23,492 nt of DNA from CAYRTD01 sp964426915 (GTDB taxonomy: Bacteria; Bacteroidota; Bacteroidia; Bacteroidales; GCA-2748055), in assembly GCA_964426915.1 (NCBI GenBank), contig CAYRTD010000053.1, positions 1 through 23,492 on the forward strand, given 5' to 3'. Below are positions 16,801 to 23,492 of the stretch, in pieces. The notes under the pieces were generated by a model. The model was not told the DNA's origin. It saw only the letters and a program-made list of their open reading frames with translations, and ran no database searches. How positions within the stretch are numbered: position 1 is the stretch's first letter; every line of letters starts with the position of its first letter. Both the position numbers and the translations under genes were made by a program.

Positions 16801-17201
16801 TTCCAGACATAGAAGTCACGGTATATGCTTCCCGATTTGGCATTCCGGGCCCTTTCAAACCATTTGTGTTCGTTGGAGGTATGATTAAGTACCAGCTCCG
16901 TTATCACCCGCAGATCTCTCTTATGAGCCTCGAGGATAAAACGTTTAAAATCGGCCATGGTACCATAGTCTTCATGGATATGCGTAAAATCGGATATGTC
17001 GTATCCCCCGTCTCGTAGTGGTGATTTATAAAATGGCAGCAACCAGAGTGCATTTACTCCCAGGTCTTTCAGATAATCGAGTTTTTTTATAAGACCTCTG
17101 AAGTCGCCGATTCCGTCCCCATTGCTATCCAGGAAGGATCTGACATGAGCCTGGTATATTATTGCATCCTTATACCAGCTTTTTTTCTTTGTATCTTTCA
17201 T
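13878..17201 (-). CDS. treS: Fused trehalose synthase / maltokinase
   Basis: A 1107-residue fusion. Residues 1 to about 550 are TreS (GH13), which interconverts trehalose and maltose. It has ELVLNHTSNEH (102-112), nucleophile D205 in DGLRLDAVPY, acid E247 in ILAEANQWP and D313 in RNHDELT. Residues from about 575 to 1107 are maltokinase (Mak/Pep2), which makes maltose-1-phosphate with ATP. It has RWFRGKA (592-598), catalytic-loop HGDYHLGQ (955-962) and the metal-binding D974 in IIDFEGEP. This TreS-Mak order is well known in GlgE-pathway clusters. The frame is open upstream to 17339 but that part overlaps glgE. The ATG at 17201 (MKDTKKKSWYKD) gives the family start and lies 10 nt after the glgE stop. 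It supplies the substrate for GlgE. Confidence 0.95.
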   Translation of the reverse strand: MKDTKKKSWYKDAIIYQAHVRSFLDSNGDGIGDFRGLIKKLDYLKDLGVNALWLLPFYKSPLRDGGYDISDFTHIHEDYGTMADFKRFILEAHKRDLRVITELVLNHTSNEHKWFERARNAKSGSIYRDFYVWNDTTNKYNEARIIFQDFEISNWSWDPVAKAYYWHRFYSHQPDLNFDNPSVHKAVIKVLDFWFDAGVDGLRLDAVPYLYEREGTNCENLPETHQFLKKLRKHIDEKYEDKMILAEANQWPDDASEYFGKGDECHMSFHFPLMPRLYMSMRMEDRFPLIDILDQTPKIPENCQWAIFLRNHDELTLEMVSDEERDYMYKSFTQNPMQKINLGIRRRLAPLLGNDRKNIELMNILLFSLPGTPIVYYGDEIGMGDNYYLGDRDGVRTPMQWSADKNAGFSSAEPQQLFLPVIFNHDYHYETLNVENYEKNPSSLLWWMRRIIAKRKQYKAFSRGDINFIDTNNSKILAFTRKFEEEIILVIINLSRYSQQAQLDLAEYEGYVPTEIFSRNDFIAIEERPYVFPLQFKNYFWFELRKPHEDEIIEPLSSDFKLKLTNRQWNQMYETTKKSLKELLFEYIQQNRWFRGKAKKVKDVEIIDTIPMHTGEQNSYILILESFYLEGKSEQYVIPLSIAFGDLLQEIKYHHPEAAIANVEIEGRDGLLYDGSYNSDVRDVFMKLIVHRSKAKHKNGEIAGIPGKNLNRKVKKSELPLPSRILGAEQSNTSILYDNRFFLKMYRSPEEGKNPELDIIKALTEHTQFKNFPVYAGSLEYRTSNAENMSLGLLVDFVSNEGNAWEFTSNYIENYFDKIRSEKDELMTGYSEKTPDILKLIGEEKESQLFDPFFIEMIALLGQRTAEMHIALASVKKDKDFTEEPFSLLYQKSLYQSFRTLIKRTINEMKSSIKKLDEEQKTLLDEIIKNENLLLTTIKQTLEQEKIHTSKIRIHGDYHLGQVLFTGKDFVIIDFEGEPTRSLTARSLKYCPFKDVAGMLRSFHYAIYMGQLEYKSKIPEDPDFLDPWLEAWYKKVRDTFMESYLETAGEASFIPETSRQLDGLLSVYIIEKAIYEADYELNNRPDWLHIPLNGLRKILNELIEKNK

Positions 17202-17211
17202 TGTATAATTT

Positions 17212-19206
17212 TTACATAAAGTAATCAAAATCTCTTTCGGATCGTACTTTTCGTCTGACCCTGAAAATGTGAGCCGGGATGACTCCCGGGTCGATCTCCA
17301 CATAGTTATGTGCCCCACTCCAGAGGAAAAATGAGCCACTCAACAGATCATGCACCTGGAAAGGCTCGTGATGATCCATTTTAAATTCGTCCAGTGGCAG
17401 ATTGATCCAACCCGATTGTGTATGATGCGGATCAAGATTTACCACTACCAGGATAATATTATCAAGGTCATCCGTAGTTTTGGTGTAACAAATAAGTGCT
17501 TCATTATTAATTTCATGGAACTTCAGGCTGTGAGTATTTTGAAGTGCCTTATTTTCCTTTCTTATTTTATTGATCCTGGCAATAATGTTTTTAATGCTCT
17601 GAGGATTATTAACATCCCAGTTTTTGATCTCATATTTTTCAGAGTTGAGATATTCTTCTTTCCCAGGCTGAGTTGGTATATTTTCCATTAATTCATACGC
17701 AGGGCCATAAATTCCATAGTTTGAACTTAGAGTCGCAGCCAGAATAATTCGCTGTATGAAACCAGAGCGTGGAGCTATCTGAAGGTATTCCGGTAATATA
17801 TCCGGAGTATTCGGCCAGAAGTTAGGGCGGAAAAATTCCCTGGCTTCCGTATTGACAAGCTCTTCACAATAAGATGTGATCTCATATTTGGTATTTCTCC
17901 ATGTAAAGTATGTATAAGATTGTGTAAACCCCTGTTTTGCCAACTGATACATTAGCTTAGGTCGTGTAAATGCCTCGGAAAGGAAAATTACATCAGGATG
18001 TTCCTTTTTAATTTCTCTTATCGCCCAACCCCAGAAACGCAATGATTTAGTGTGTGGATTGTCAACCCTGAATATCTTTATACCCTGATTTATCCAGTAT
18101 ATAAAAACACTTTTTAATTCCTCCCACAGATTTTTCCAGTCGTCGGTTTCAAAGTTCAGCGGATAAATATCTTCATATTTTTTTGGCGGATTTTCAGCAT
18201 ATTGCAAACTACCGTCGGGCCTTTCTTTAAACCACTGAGGCTGTTCCTTTACCCAGGGATGATCGGGAGAACATTGAAAAGCTATGTCCATAGCGATCTC
18301 AATTTCATATTCCGAAGCCACTTCAATCAGGCTTTTAAAATCATCCAGGCTCCCTAGTTCAGGATGAATAGCCTTATGACCGCCTTCCTTACCGCCTATA
18401 GCCCATGGAGACCCAGGCTCTCCAGGTTCGGAAGTTACACTGTTATTTTTCCCTTTTCGCCGGCTTTTTCCGATAGGATGTATAGGGGGCAGATACATTA
18501 TATCAAATCCCATCCCGGAAATATAAGGTAAAAAATGAATGCAGTCTTTGAAAGTGCCATGCTGGTTTTCATCGCTCCCCAGTGAGCGCGGAAACACTTC
18601 ATACCAGCTGCTGAAATTTGCTCTGACCCGTTCAACTTCGACTTCGTGTTCTTTTTCATCCCGGGTAATATGCTTTTTAACCGGGTATTTAACCATGATA
18701 TCATAAAGAGTACCGTCAAGAATACTTTGTATTTTATTCTCCGGCTGTTCAGCCTCGGAAGAAAAAAGTAATTCTGCATCTTTAAGAAAATCTTTGTCTT
18801 CGGGAAGGATATCCTCAATTTCCTCCAGTGTTGTCTGAATAATTCCGGCACCAATTTGCAAATCAATTCCATAATCCACAGCAGCATCAATTTTTATTAA
18901 AATATCGCGGTGCCATGTTTTAAAATGATCTACCCAGGCCTGAATCCCGAAGAACCAGCTACCGGTTTTTGTCAGATTGAAAAATCCATACCACCGGTCA
19001 TTAATATCATATTCCAGTTCCTTCCATTGCCAGTTACCATCCTCCCCATATTTATAAAAAAATTCGGCGGAAAGCACATCATGGCTGTCGCAGTATATGT
19101 CCGCTTCGAGCCTGAGCTTTTCATTAATTACTCTCTTCACAGGAAATTCACCGCAATTAATTGCGGGTTTGACATTTTCTATAATAACTCTTTGCTGACC
19201 GTTCAT
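17212..19206 (-). CDS. glgE: Maltose-1-phosphate alpha-1,4-glucan maltosyltransferase
   Basis: A 664-residue GH13 (subfamily 3 type) enzyme that extends alpha-1,4-glucan with maltosyl units from maltose-1-phosphate, releasing phosphate. Residues 1-110 form a beta-rich N-domain. An insert and helical region covers about 110-190, then the barrel starts at SSWYEVFPRS (199-208). Motifs: AMDIAFQCSPDHPW (305-318), nucleophile D382 in FRVDNPHTK, and acid E411 in FLSEAFTRP. These lie close to D394 and E423 of the Streptomyces enzyme. The conserved phosphate/glucan-site context NPPKKYEDIYPLNF (339-352) is present. The gene starts 5 nt after the treZ stop and ends 10 nt before treS::mak, so it is translationally linked to the gene that makes its substrate. 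The assignment is firm. Confidence 0.97.
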   Translation of the reverse strand: MNGQQRVIIENVKPAINCGEFPVKRVINEKLRLEADIYCDSHDVLSAEFFYKYGEDGNWQWKELEYDINDRWYGFFNLTKTGSWFFGIQAWVDHFKTWHRDILIKIDAAVDYGIDLQIGAGIIQTTLEEIEDILPEDKDFLKDAELLFSSEAEQPENKIQSILDGTLYDIMVKYPVKKHITRDEKEHEVEVERVRANFSSWYEVFPRSLGSDENQHGTFKDCIHFLPYISGMGFDIMYLPPIHPIGKSRRKGKNNSVTSEPGEPGSPWAIGGKEGGHKAIHPELGSLDDFKSLIEVASEYEIEIAMDIAFQCSPDHPWVKEQPQWFKERPDGSLQYAENPPKKYEDIYPLNFETDDWKNLWEELKSVFIYWINQGIKIFRVDNPHTKSLRFWGWAIREIKKEHPDVIFLSEAFTRPKLMYQLAKQGFTQSYTYFTWRNTKYEITSYCEELVNTEAREFFRPNFWPNTPDILPEYLQIAPRSGFIQRIILAATLSSNYGIYGPAYELMENIPTQPGKEEYLNSEKYEIKNWDVNNPQSIKNIIARINKIRKENKALQNTHSLKFHEINNEALICYTKTTDDLDNIILVVVNLDPHHTQSGWINLPLDEFKMDHHEPFQVHDLLSGSFFLWSGAHNYVEIDPGVIPAHIFRVRRKVRSERDFDYFM

Positions 19207-19211
19207 AATAA

Positions 19212-21038
19212 TTAATTTGAAAATATGATAAATGATTTTGGGCTAATGGTGATCTCATCTCCGGACTTTAATTTTTCCGGACTTTTTCCTCCTGGTCCCA
19301 TGAACCGTTGATTAGCCGAATCCAGAACCCTATTTAGTTCCCCTCCTATGCCATCCGGCACCTGGATTGATTGATTTTTTTCACTGAAATTCATCAGACA
19401 CAGAAGGTAAGATTCATCCTGCCACCTTTTGAGAACAAATAGTTTTTCTTTTTCGGAAATTTCCAGTTTATCTTTATCCGGAACTTTCAAAACGGGATGA
19501 TCCTTACGCAGAGAAATTAATTCCTTATATAAAGAGAACATTGCTTTCTTATGATCATCTTCAGAGATCTGCCATGAAAGCCTTGACTTCTCGAAAGTTT
19601 CCGGGGAGGAAGGGTCAGGAGCTTCGCTGTCATCATCATTAAAATCTTTAAATTCCTCTGATCTTCCTTTTCTTACAAGTTCATTCAGATATGAATCTTC
19701 ATGACTTACAAAATAACAAAAAGGATTCTTTTCCCCATACTCTTCTCCCATGAAAAGCATTGGAATGTTCGGTGCTAAAAACATAGTCCCTGCAATCAAC
19801 TTGGCCATTTCAAAACCGGCTATGCTTATCAGCCTTTCCCCGTATTTCCTGTTCCCAACCTGATCATGATTCTGGTTGAATATCACAAACTGTTTGCCGG
19901 GGTTATCTTCTGTGGAATTACCATAGGTTTTTTTACGGAATTCCGAGTATTTTCCATCATAAACAAAAGCCTTCTTTATTGATTTGGACAGGTGTTCAGC
20001 CTTTCCGAAATCCACATAATATCCTTGATTCTCGTTAGTTGCCAGAGTATGAACAGAGTGATGAAAATCGTCGGACCATTGGGCGTCCAATCCATAGCCT
20101 CCTTTCGGAATGGGAGATATATATCTTACATTGTTAAGATTAGACTCTGCGATCAAATAATGTTTTTTATTCAGCTCCTTATTCAACTCTTCTATATTTT
20201 CAGCCAGTTCCTGCATAATATGAAGAGCACTAAAATCATATATGGCATGAACAGCATCGAGGCGTAACCCATCAATGTGAAAATTACGGCACCACATAAG
20301 CGCATTCTGAATTACGAAATTTCTGACGCCATCGCTGTAGGGCCCGTCGAAATTAATGGATTTTCCCCAGGGTGTAGAGTATCTTTCCGTGAAATAATGG
20401 CCAAACTGTGTGGCATAATTTCCTTCCGGCCCGAAATGATTATAAACCACATCAAGAATTACAGCAATGCCGTTATTATGGCAGGCATTCACCAGCTCCA
20501 TCAATTCTTTAGCTCCGCCGTAAGAATCATGAACAGCAAAGGGATAAACACCATCGTAACCCCAGTTTCTTTCACCACTGAACTGGGATACAGGAAGGAG
20601 CTCAATGGTATTTATTCCCAGTTCTTTCATATAGTCTAGTTTGGATAATATTTCCTGAAAGTTGGCCTTCTCAGAAAATGTTCCCGTATGAAGCTCATAC
20701 TGGATCATATCTTCCAGGGGAATATTTTTAAAATGCTGATCAGTCCATTTAAAATCCTCCAGCTTTAATAGTTCTGAAGGTCCATGAACACCTCTGGGTT
20801 GTGAAAGTGAAGCGGGGTCCGGAAAATTTTCCCCACCATCAATTTTATATTTATAGAGATCTCCTGGCTCTACCTCATCAGACCGTATGCTCCAGTATCC
20901 GCCCTCTTCTTTATTTAAGGAGAGTTCGTTTCCCCTGTCCTCAAGAACCAGTTGTATATCTTTGGCTTTGGGAGCCCACAGGTTAAATTCACAGGTATTA
21001 TTATCTGTAAAAAAGGGGAATATTTTCTTATAGATCAT
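19212..21038 (-). CDS. treZ: Malto-oligosyltrehalose trehalohydrolase
   Basis: A 608-residue GH13 enzyme that releases free trehalose from maltooligosyltrehalose made by TreY. An N-terminal CBM48-like domain (about 12-95) has FNLWAPKA and YKYKIDG. The barrel has YELHTGTFS (114-122), DVVYNHFGPEG (196-206), nucleophile D261 in HIDGLRLDAVHAI, acid E298 in LIAESN and D392 in NQNHDQVGNR. The later APNIPMLFMGEEYGE is typical of TreZ. The length is near the usual 560-610. It is the first gene of the minus-strand operon, and its start faces glgX across a 256-bp spacer. Its partner TreY is at the far end of the same operon. GlgB-like alternatives are excluded by the TreZ-specific GERNWGYDGVYPFAVHDSYG block. 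Confidence 0.95.
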   Translation of the reverse strand: MIYKKIFPFFTDNNTCEFNLWAPKAKDIQLVLEDRGNELSLNKEEGGYWSIRSDEVEPGDLYKYKIDGGENFPDPASLSQPRGVHGPSELLKLEDFKWTDQHFKNIPLEDMIQYELHTGTFSEKANFQEILSKLDYMKELGINTIELLPVSQFSGERNWGYDGVYPFAVHDSYGGAKELMELVNACHNNGIAVILDVVYNHFGPEGNYATQFGHYFTERYSTPWGKSINFDGPYSDGVRNFVIQNALMWCRNFHIDGLRLDAVHAIYDFSALHIMQELAENIEELNKELNKKHYLIAESNLNNVRYISPIPKGGYGLDAQWSDDFHHSVHTLATNENQGYYVDFGKAEHLSKSIKKAFVYDGKYSEFRKKTYGNSTEDNPGKQFVIFNQNHDQVGNRKYGERLISIAGFEMAKLIAGTMFLAPNIPMLFMGEEYGEKNPFCYFVSHEDSYLNELVRKGRSEEFKDFNDDDSEAPDPSSPETFEKSRLSWQISEDDHKKAMFSLYKELISLRKDHPVLKVPDKDKLEISEKEKLFVLKRWQDESYLLCLMNFSEKNQSIQVPDGIGGELNRVLDSANQRFMGPGGKSPEKLKSGDEITISPKSFIIFSN

Positions 21039-21294
21039 ACTAAAAAGGATGTTAATAATTGATATTTACAGAATATAAAACGAGCAGAATATATCTGCTA
21101 TTTTAATATTTCATAAATATTATTTTTTGAGTATTTACCGTAGAAAGTCTATTTTTACGGCTTATATTGCTACTACCCGATAAACAAATAAACTAGTGTA
21201 TTGTTTCGGTCATTAGAAGCCTTATAATTCTGGCAGTATGATTATCTGAATAAACAGAACCACGCTTCCCTAAATCAACAAATTACAAGAAATA
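21039..21294. promoter_or_regulatory. Divergent control region between treZ operon and glgX
   Basis: This AT-rich 256-bp spacer must hold the promoters of both the treZ operon and glgX. It contains three dyads. AGCAGA-N5-TCTGCT lies at 21083-21099 and AATATT-N5-AATATT at 21105-21121. A 9-bp stem (CCGTAGAAA with TTTTTACGG, one G-T pair, 5-base loop) lies at 21138-21160. The first two have the spacing of a dimeric regulator's operator. No confident -33/-7 pair was found on either strand. Confidence 0.55.
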
Positions 21295-23439
21295 ATGAAA
21301 AATTACGGAGATAAAATATTACCCGGGAAACCTTATCCTCTGGGAGCAACTTATGACGGAGAGGGCGTTAATTTTGCCCTTTATTCTGAAAATGCAACCG
21401 GTGTAAAATTGTGTTTATTTAAAGAACAGGACAATGACCAGGATTACGTACAGCTTGACATAGAAGAGGTTACGGATTATGTCTGGCATGTATACCTACC
21501 TGGTATCCGTCCCGGGCAATTATATGGTTTCCGGGTTTACGGAAGGTATCAGCCAAAAAAAGGAATACGTTTTAATCCCCAGAAATTACTCATCGACCCT
21601 TATGCAAAAGCTATCCAGGGAAGGGTAGAAGTTAAGGAAAGCATGTTCGATTACTCATTCAGCAGCAACGAAAAAAAGAATGTGTTTGAAAAGAATATTA
21701 TTGACAGTGCAAAAGAGATGAATAAGTCCGTAGTAATAGATACTGGCTTCAATTGGGAAGGCATCAGGAAGCCCGAAATCCCCATGCATAATTCTGTTAT
21801 TTATGAACTTCATGTTAAAGGATTCACCGCGACTCATCCTGATATCCCTAAAAATGAGCGGGGAACATACAAAGGACTTGCAAACCCAAAGATCATTAAT
21901 TATTTTAAGGAACTTGGTGTCACAGCCATTGAACTGATGCCTATCCACCATTTTGTGCATAATAAATTCCTCCTCGATCAGGGTCTTTCCAATTACTGGG
22001 GCTATAATTCCATCGGATTTTTCGCCCCTCATGCAGAGTACAGTGCTTCGGGTATGATGGGTGAACAGGTAAAGGAGTTTAAAGAGATGGTTAAAGCTTA
22101 TCATCGTGAGGGTATTGAGGTTATACTGGATGTAGTATATAATCATACAGGAGAAGGAAACCATCTGGGACCGAGTCTGGCTTTCCGGGGTATCGATAAT
22201 CTGAATTATTACCGTATGGACCCTAAAAAACCCCTGTATTATGCCGATTACACCGGTACCGGAAATACGCTTAACATGCTCAGCAGCCGCATACTGCAAC
22301 TTGTAATGGATAGCCTGCGCTACTGGGCCAACGAGATGCAGGTGGATGGTTTTCGTTTCGATCTTGCTTCAGCACTTGCGAGGGGGTTATACGATGTTGG
22401 AAAACTATCTACGTTTCTTGATACCATTCACCAGGATCCGACTATTTCCCAACTCAAACTCATTGCTGAACCATGGGATTTGGGGGAAGGCGGCTATCAG
22501 GTTGGTAATTTCCCGGTTTTATGGGCAGAATGGAATGGAAAATACCGTGATTCCGTCAGAAAATTCTGGCGTGGAGATGAAAGTCAGGTAAGTGAACTGG
22601 CTTATCGTTTAAGTGGCAGTAGTGATCTTTATGAAGATAACGGAAAATTACCCTCTTCGAGCATTAATTTCGTAACTGCACATGATGGGTTCACTCTCCA
22701 TGATCTGGTGAGCTACAATCAAAAATATAATCTGGAGAACGGAGAAGACAACAAAGACGGGGAGGATCATAATATCAGCTGGAACAGTGGTGAGGAGGGG
22801 CCTACCGTTGATCCGGATATTATTGCTCTGAGAGAAAAAAGAAAAAGGAATTTCCTGGGCACTCTGTTACTTAGTCAGGGTGTTCCGATGATCAGTCATG
22901 GCGACGAATATGGCAGGACACAGAAGGGGAATAATAATGCTTATTGCCAGGACAATGAAATAGCCTGGATGGACTGGAACTGGGACGATAATCAGAAAAA
23001 ATTGCATGAGTTTACAAAAAAGATCATCGGAATCCGGAATCAATATCCCATAACGCACAGGAGAAGGTATTTTAAAAACCGCCAGATCATGGGAGAAGGA
23101 GTAAAAGATATACGATGGCTCAATACCGATGGACTGGATATGAGCAAGGAAGAATGGGAAACCAGCTTCATTAGATGCATGGGCATGTTACTCAATGGAG
23201 AATTAATGTGGGAGGTAGATGAATTTGGAAACAATCTTAAAAAGGATATCCTGTTAATACTTGTAAACAGTTATTGGGAACCGGTATCTTTTACACTGCC
23301 TCATGAAGGACTAAGTTCAACCTGGGAAATTCTTATGGATACGGAAAAGCCCGAAATGAAGGAATCAGAAGAACCTATTCTGAATATATATAAAATGTCG
23401 GCCAGGTCGATGGTATTATTGAAAAATGTGAATAAATAG
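21295..23439 (+). CDS. glgX: Glycogen debranching enzyme (GlgX/isoamylase type)
   Basis: A 714-residue GH13 alpha-1,6-glucosidase that removes branches from glycogen-like glucan and yields linear maltooligosaccharides for TreY and MalQ. A CBM48 domain covers about 10-110 (PYPLGATYDGEGVNFALYS; LYGFRVYG; FNPQKLLIDPYAKA). The barrel has YELHVKGFT (170-178), DVVYNHTGEGN (279-289), nucleophile D356 in VDGFRFDLAS, acid E392 in LIAEPWD and D464 in TAHDGFTLHD. The following NGEDNKDGEDHNISWN segment is the GlgX/TreX signature. The length fits the family. It is transcribed divergently from treZ, which suggests shared control. A dispersed repeat begins one base after its TAG stop. In trehalose clusters this enzyme is often called TreX. 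Confidence 0.96.
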   Translation: MKNYGDKILPGKPYPLGATYDGEGVNFALYSENATGVKLCLFKEQDNDQDYVQLDIEEVTDYVWHVYLPGIRPGQLYGFRVYGRYQPKKGIRFNPQKLLIDPYAKAIQGRVEVKESMFDYSFSSNEKKNVFEKNIIDSAKEMNKSVVIDTGFNWEGIRKPEIPMHNSVIYELHVKGFTATHPDIPKNERGTYKGLANPKIINYFKELGVTAIELMPIHHFVHNKFLLDQGLSNYWGYNSIGFFAPHAEYSASGMMGEQVKEFKEMVKAYHREGIEVILDVVYNHTGEGNHLGPSLAFRGIDNLNYYRMDPKKPLYYADYTGTGNTLNMLSSRILQLVMDSLRYWANEMQVDGFRFDLASALARGLYDVGKLSTFLDTIHQDPTISQLKLIAEPWDLGEGGYQVGNFPVLWAEWNGKYRDSVRKFWRGDESQVSELAYRLSGSSDLYEDNGKLPSSSINFVTAHDGFTLHDLVSYNQKYNLENGEDNKDGEDHNISWNSGEEGPTVDPDIIALREKRKRNFLGTLLLSQGVPMISHGDEYGRTQKGNNNAYCQDNEIAWMDWNWDDNQKKLHEFTKKIIGIRNQYPITHRRRYFKNRQIMGEGVKDIRWLNTDGLDMSKEEWETSFIRCMGMLLNGELMWEVDEFGNNLKKDILLILVNSYWEPVSFTLPHEGLSSTWEILMDTEKPEMKESEEPILNIYKMSARSMVLLKNVNK

Positions 23440-23440
23440 A

Positions 23441-23492
23441 GTCTGGATCATAACCGAATCCGCCAAATGGCGGTGAGCTCAGCGAAGCTAAT
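23441..23492 (+). repeat. Dispersed 52-bp repeat, copy 3 (right end)
   Basis: An exact inverted match to positions 1-52, and two mismatches from 5695-5746. It contains CCGCCA-AA-TGGCGG and GAGCTC and ends precisely at the window end. It lies one base after the glgX stop. It could influence 3'-end formation of the glgX transcript, but it lacks the T-run of an intrinsic terminator. Confidence 0.9.

Noticed and set aside
17202..17339. N-terminal 46-residue extension of treS::mak
   Set aside because: It overlaps the 3' end of glgE in another frame and matches no TreS N-terminus. The ATG at 17201 gives the normal start and a 10-nt gap.
21655..22299. 214-codon frame opposite glgX
   Set aside because: It is the antisense shadow of a highly conserved GH13 gene, with no recognisable domain or ribosome-binding site.
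1..23492. Composite transposon bounded by the terminal inverted repeats
   Set aside because: No transposase, integrase or target duplication is seen and a third copy lies inside the window. A contig break at a dispersed repeat is simpler.
1..23492. CRISPR array, tRNA or rRNA genes, phage or toxin-antitoxin genes
   Set aside because: I looked for regularly spaced repeats, tRNA-like TTCRANNC blocks, rRNA segments and small paired toxin-antitoxin frames and saw none.

Overview
The window looks like a piece of a Bacteroidota chromosome, probably Flavobacteriia. The evidence is a low-to-middling GC content, weak or absent Shine-Dalgarno sequences, a secreted DUF4251 protein (a family typical of Bacteroidota) and a short-Q-loop cytochrome bd. 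It may be a whole scaffold. Both ends are the same 52-bp repeat in opposite orientation, a third near-identical copy lies at 5695-5746, and a 100-N gap at 1524-1623 is flanked by two identical 55-bp sequences. This is how a short-read assembly breaks at dispersed repeats.

Left part (1-7482, all + strand): a zinc alcohol dehydrogenase, a small DUF2905 membrane protein, the repeat-flanked gap, cydA-cydB (cytochrome bd oxidase), a GC-rich and hairpin-rich non-coding stretch (about 4451-4745), an alpha/beta hydrolase, a P-loop sulfotransferase-like protein and a secreted DUF4251 protein. Apart from cydAB these genes stand alone, with long intergenic spacers.

Right part (7493-23439): a compact alpha-glucan/trehalose module. 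On the minus strand one probable operon reads treZ - glgE - treS::mak - glgB - treY::malQ (21038 down to 7493). The gaps are 5, 10, 103 and 0 nt. glgX is transcribed divergently (21295-23439). The 256-bp divergent spacer holds three inverted repeats that could be operators.

How the genes work together (inference from known families): TreS interconverts trehalose and maltose, the fused maltokinase makes maltose-1-phosphate, GlgE polymerises it into alpha-1,4-glucan, and GlgB adds branches. GlgX debranches the polymer, MalQ rearranges the short chains, TreY turns the reducing end into a trehalosyl unit and TreZ releases trehalose. The module therefore encodes a closed trehalose <-> glycogen-like glucan cycle without GlgC, GlgA, GlgP or OtsAB in the window. 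The most notable points are the 1400-residue TreY::MalQ fusion, the Lys/Ala/Pro-rich tail on GlgB, and the repeat elements that sit one base after stop codons. The company of ADH, cytochrome bd and trehalose/glycogen genes suggests a stress or survival island, but this is inference.
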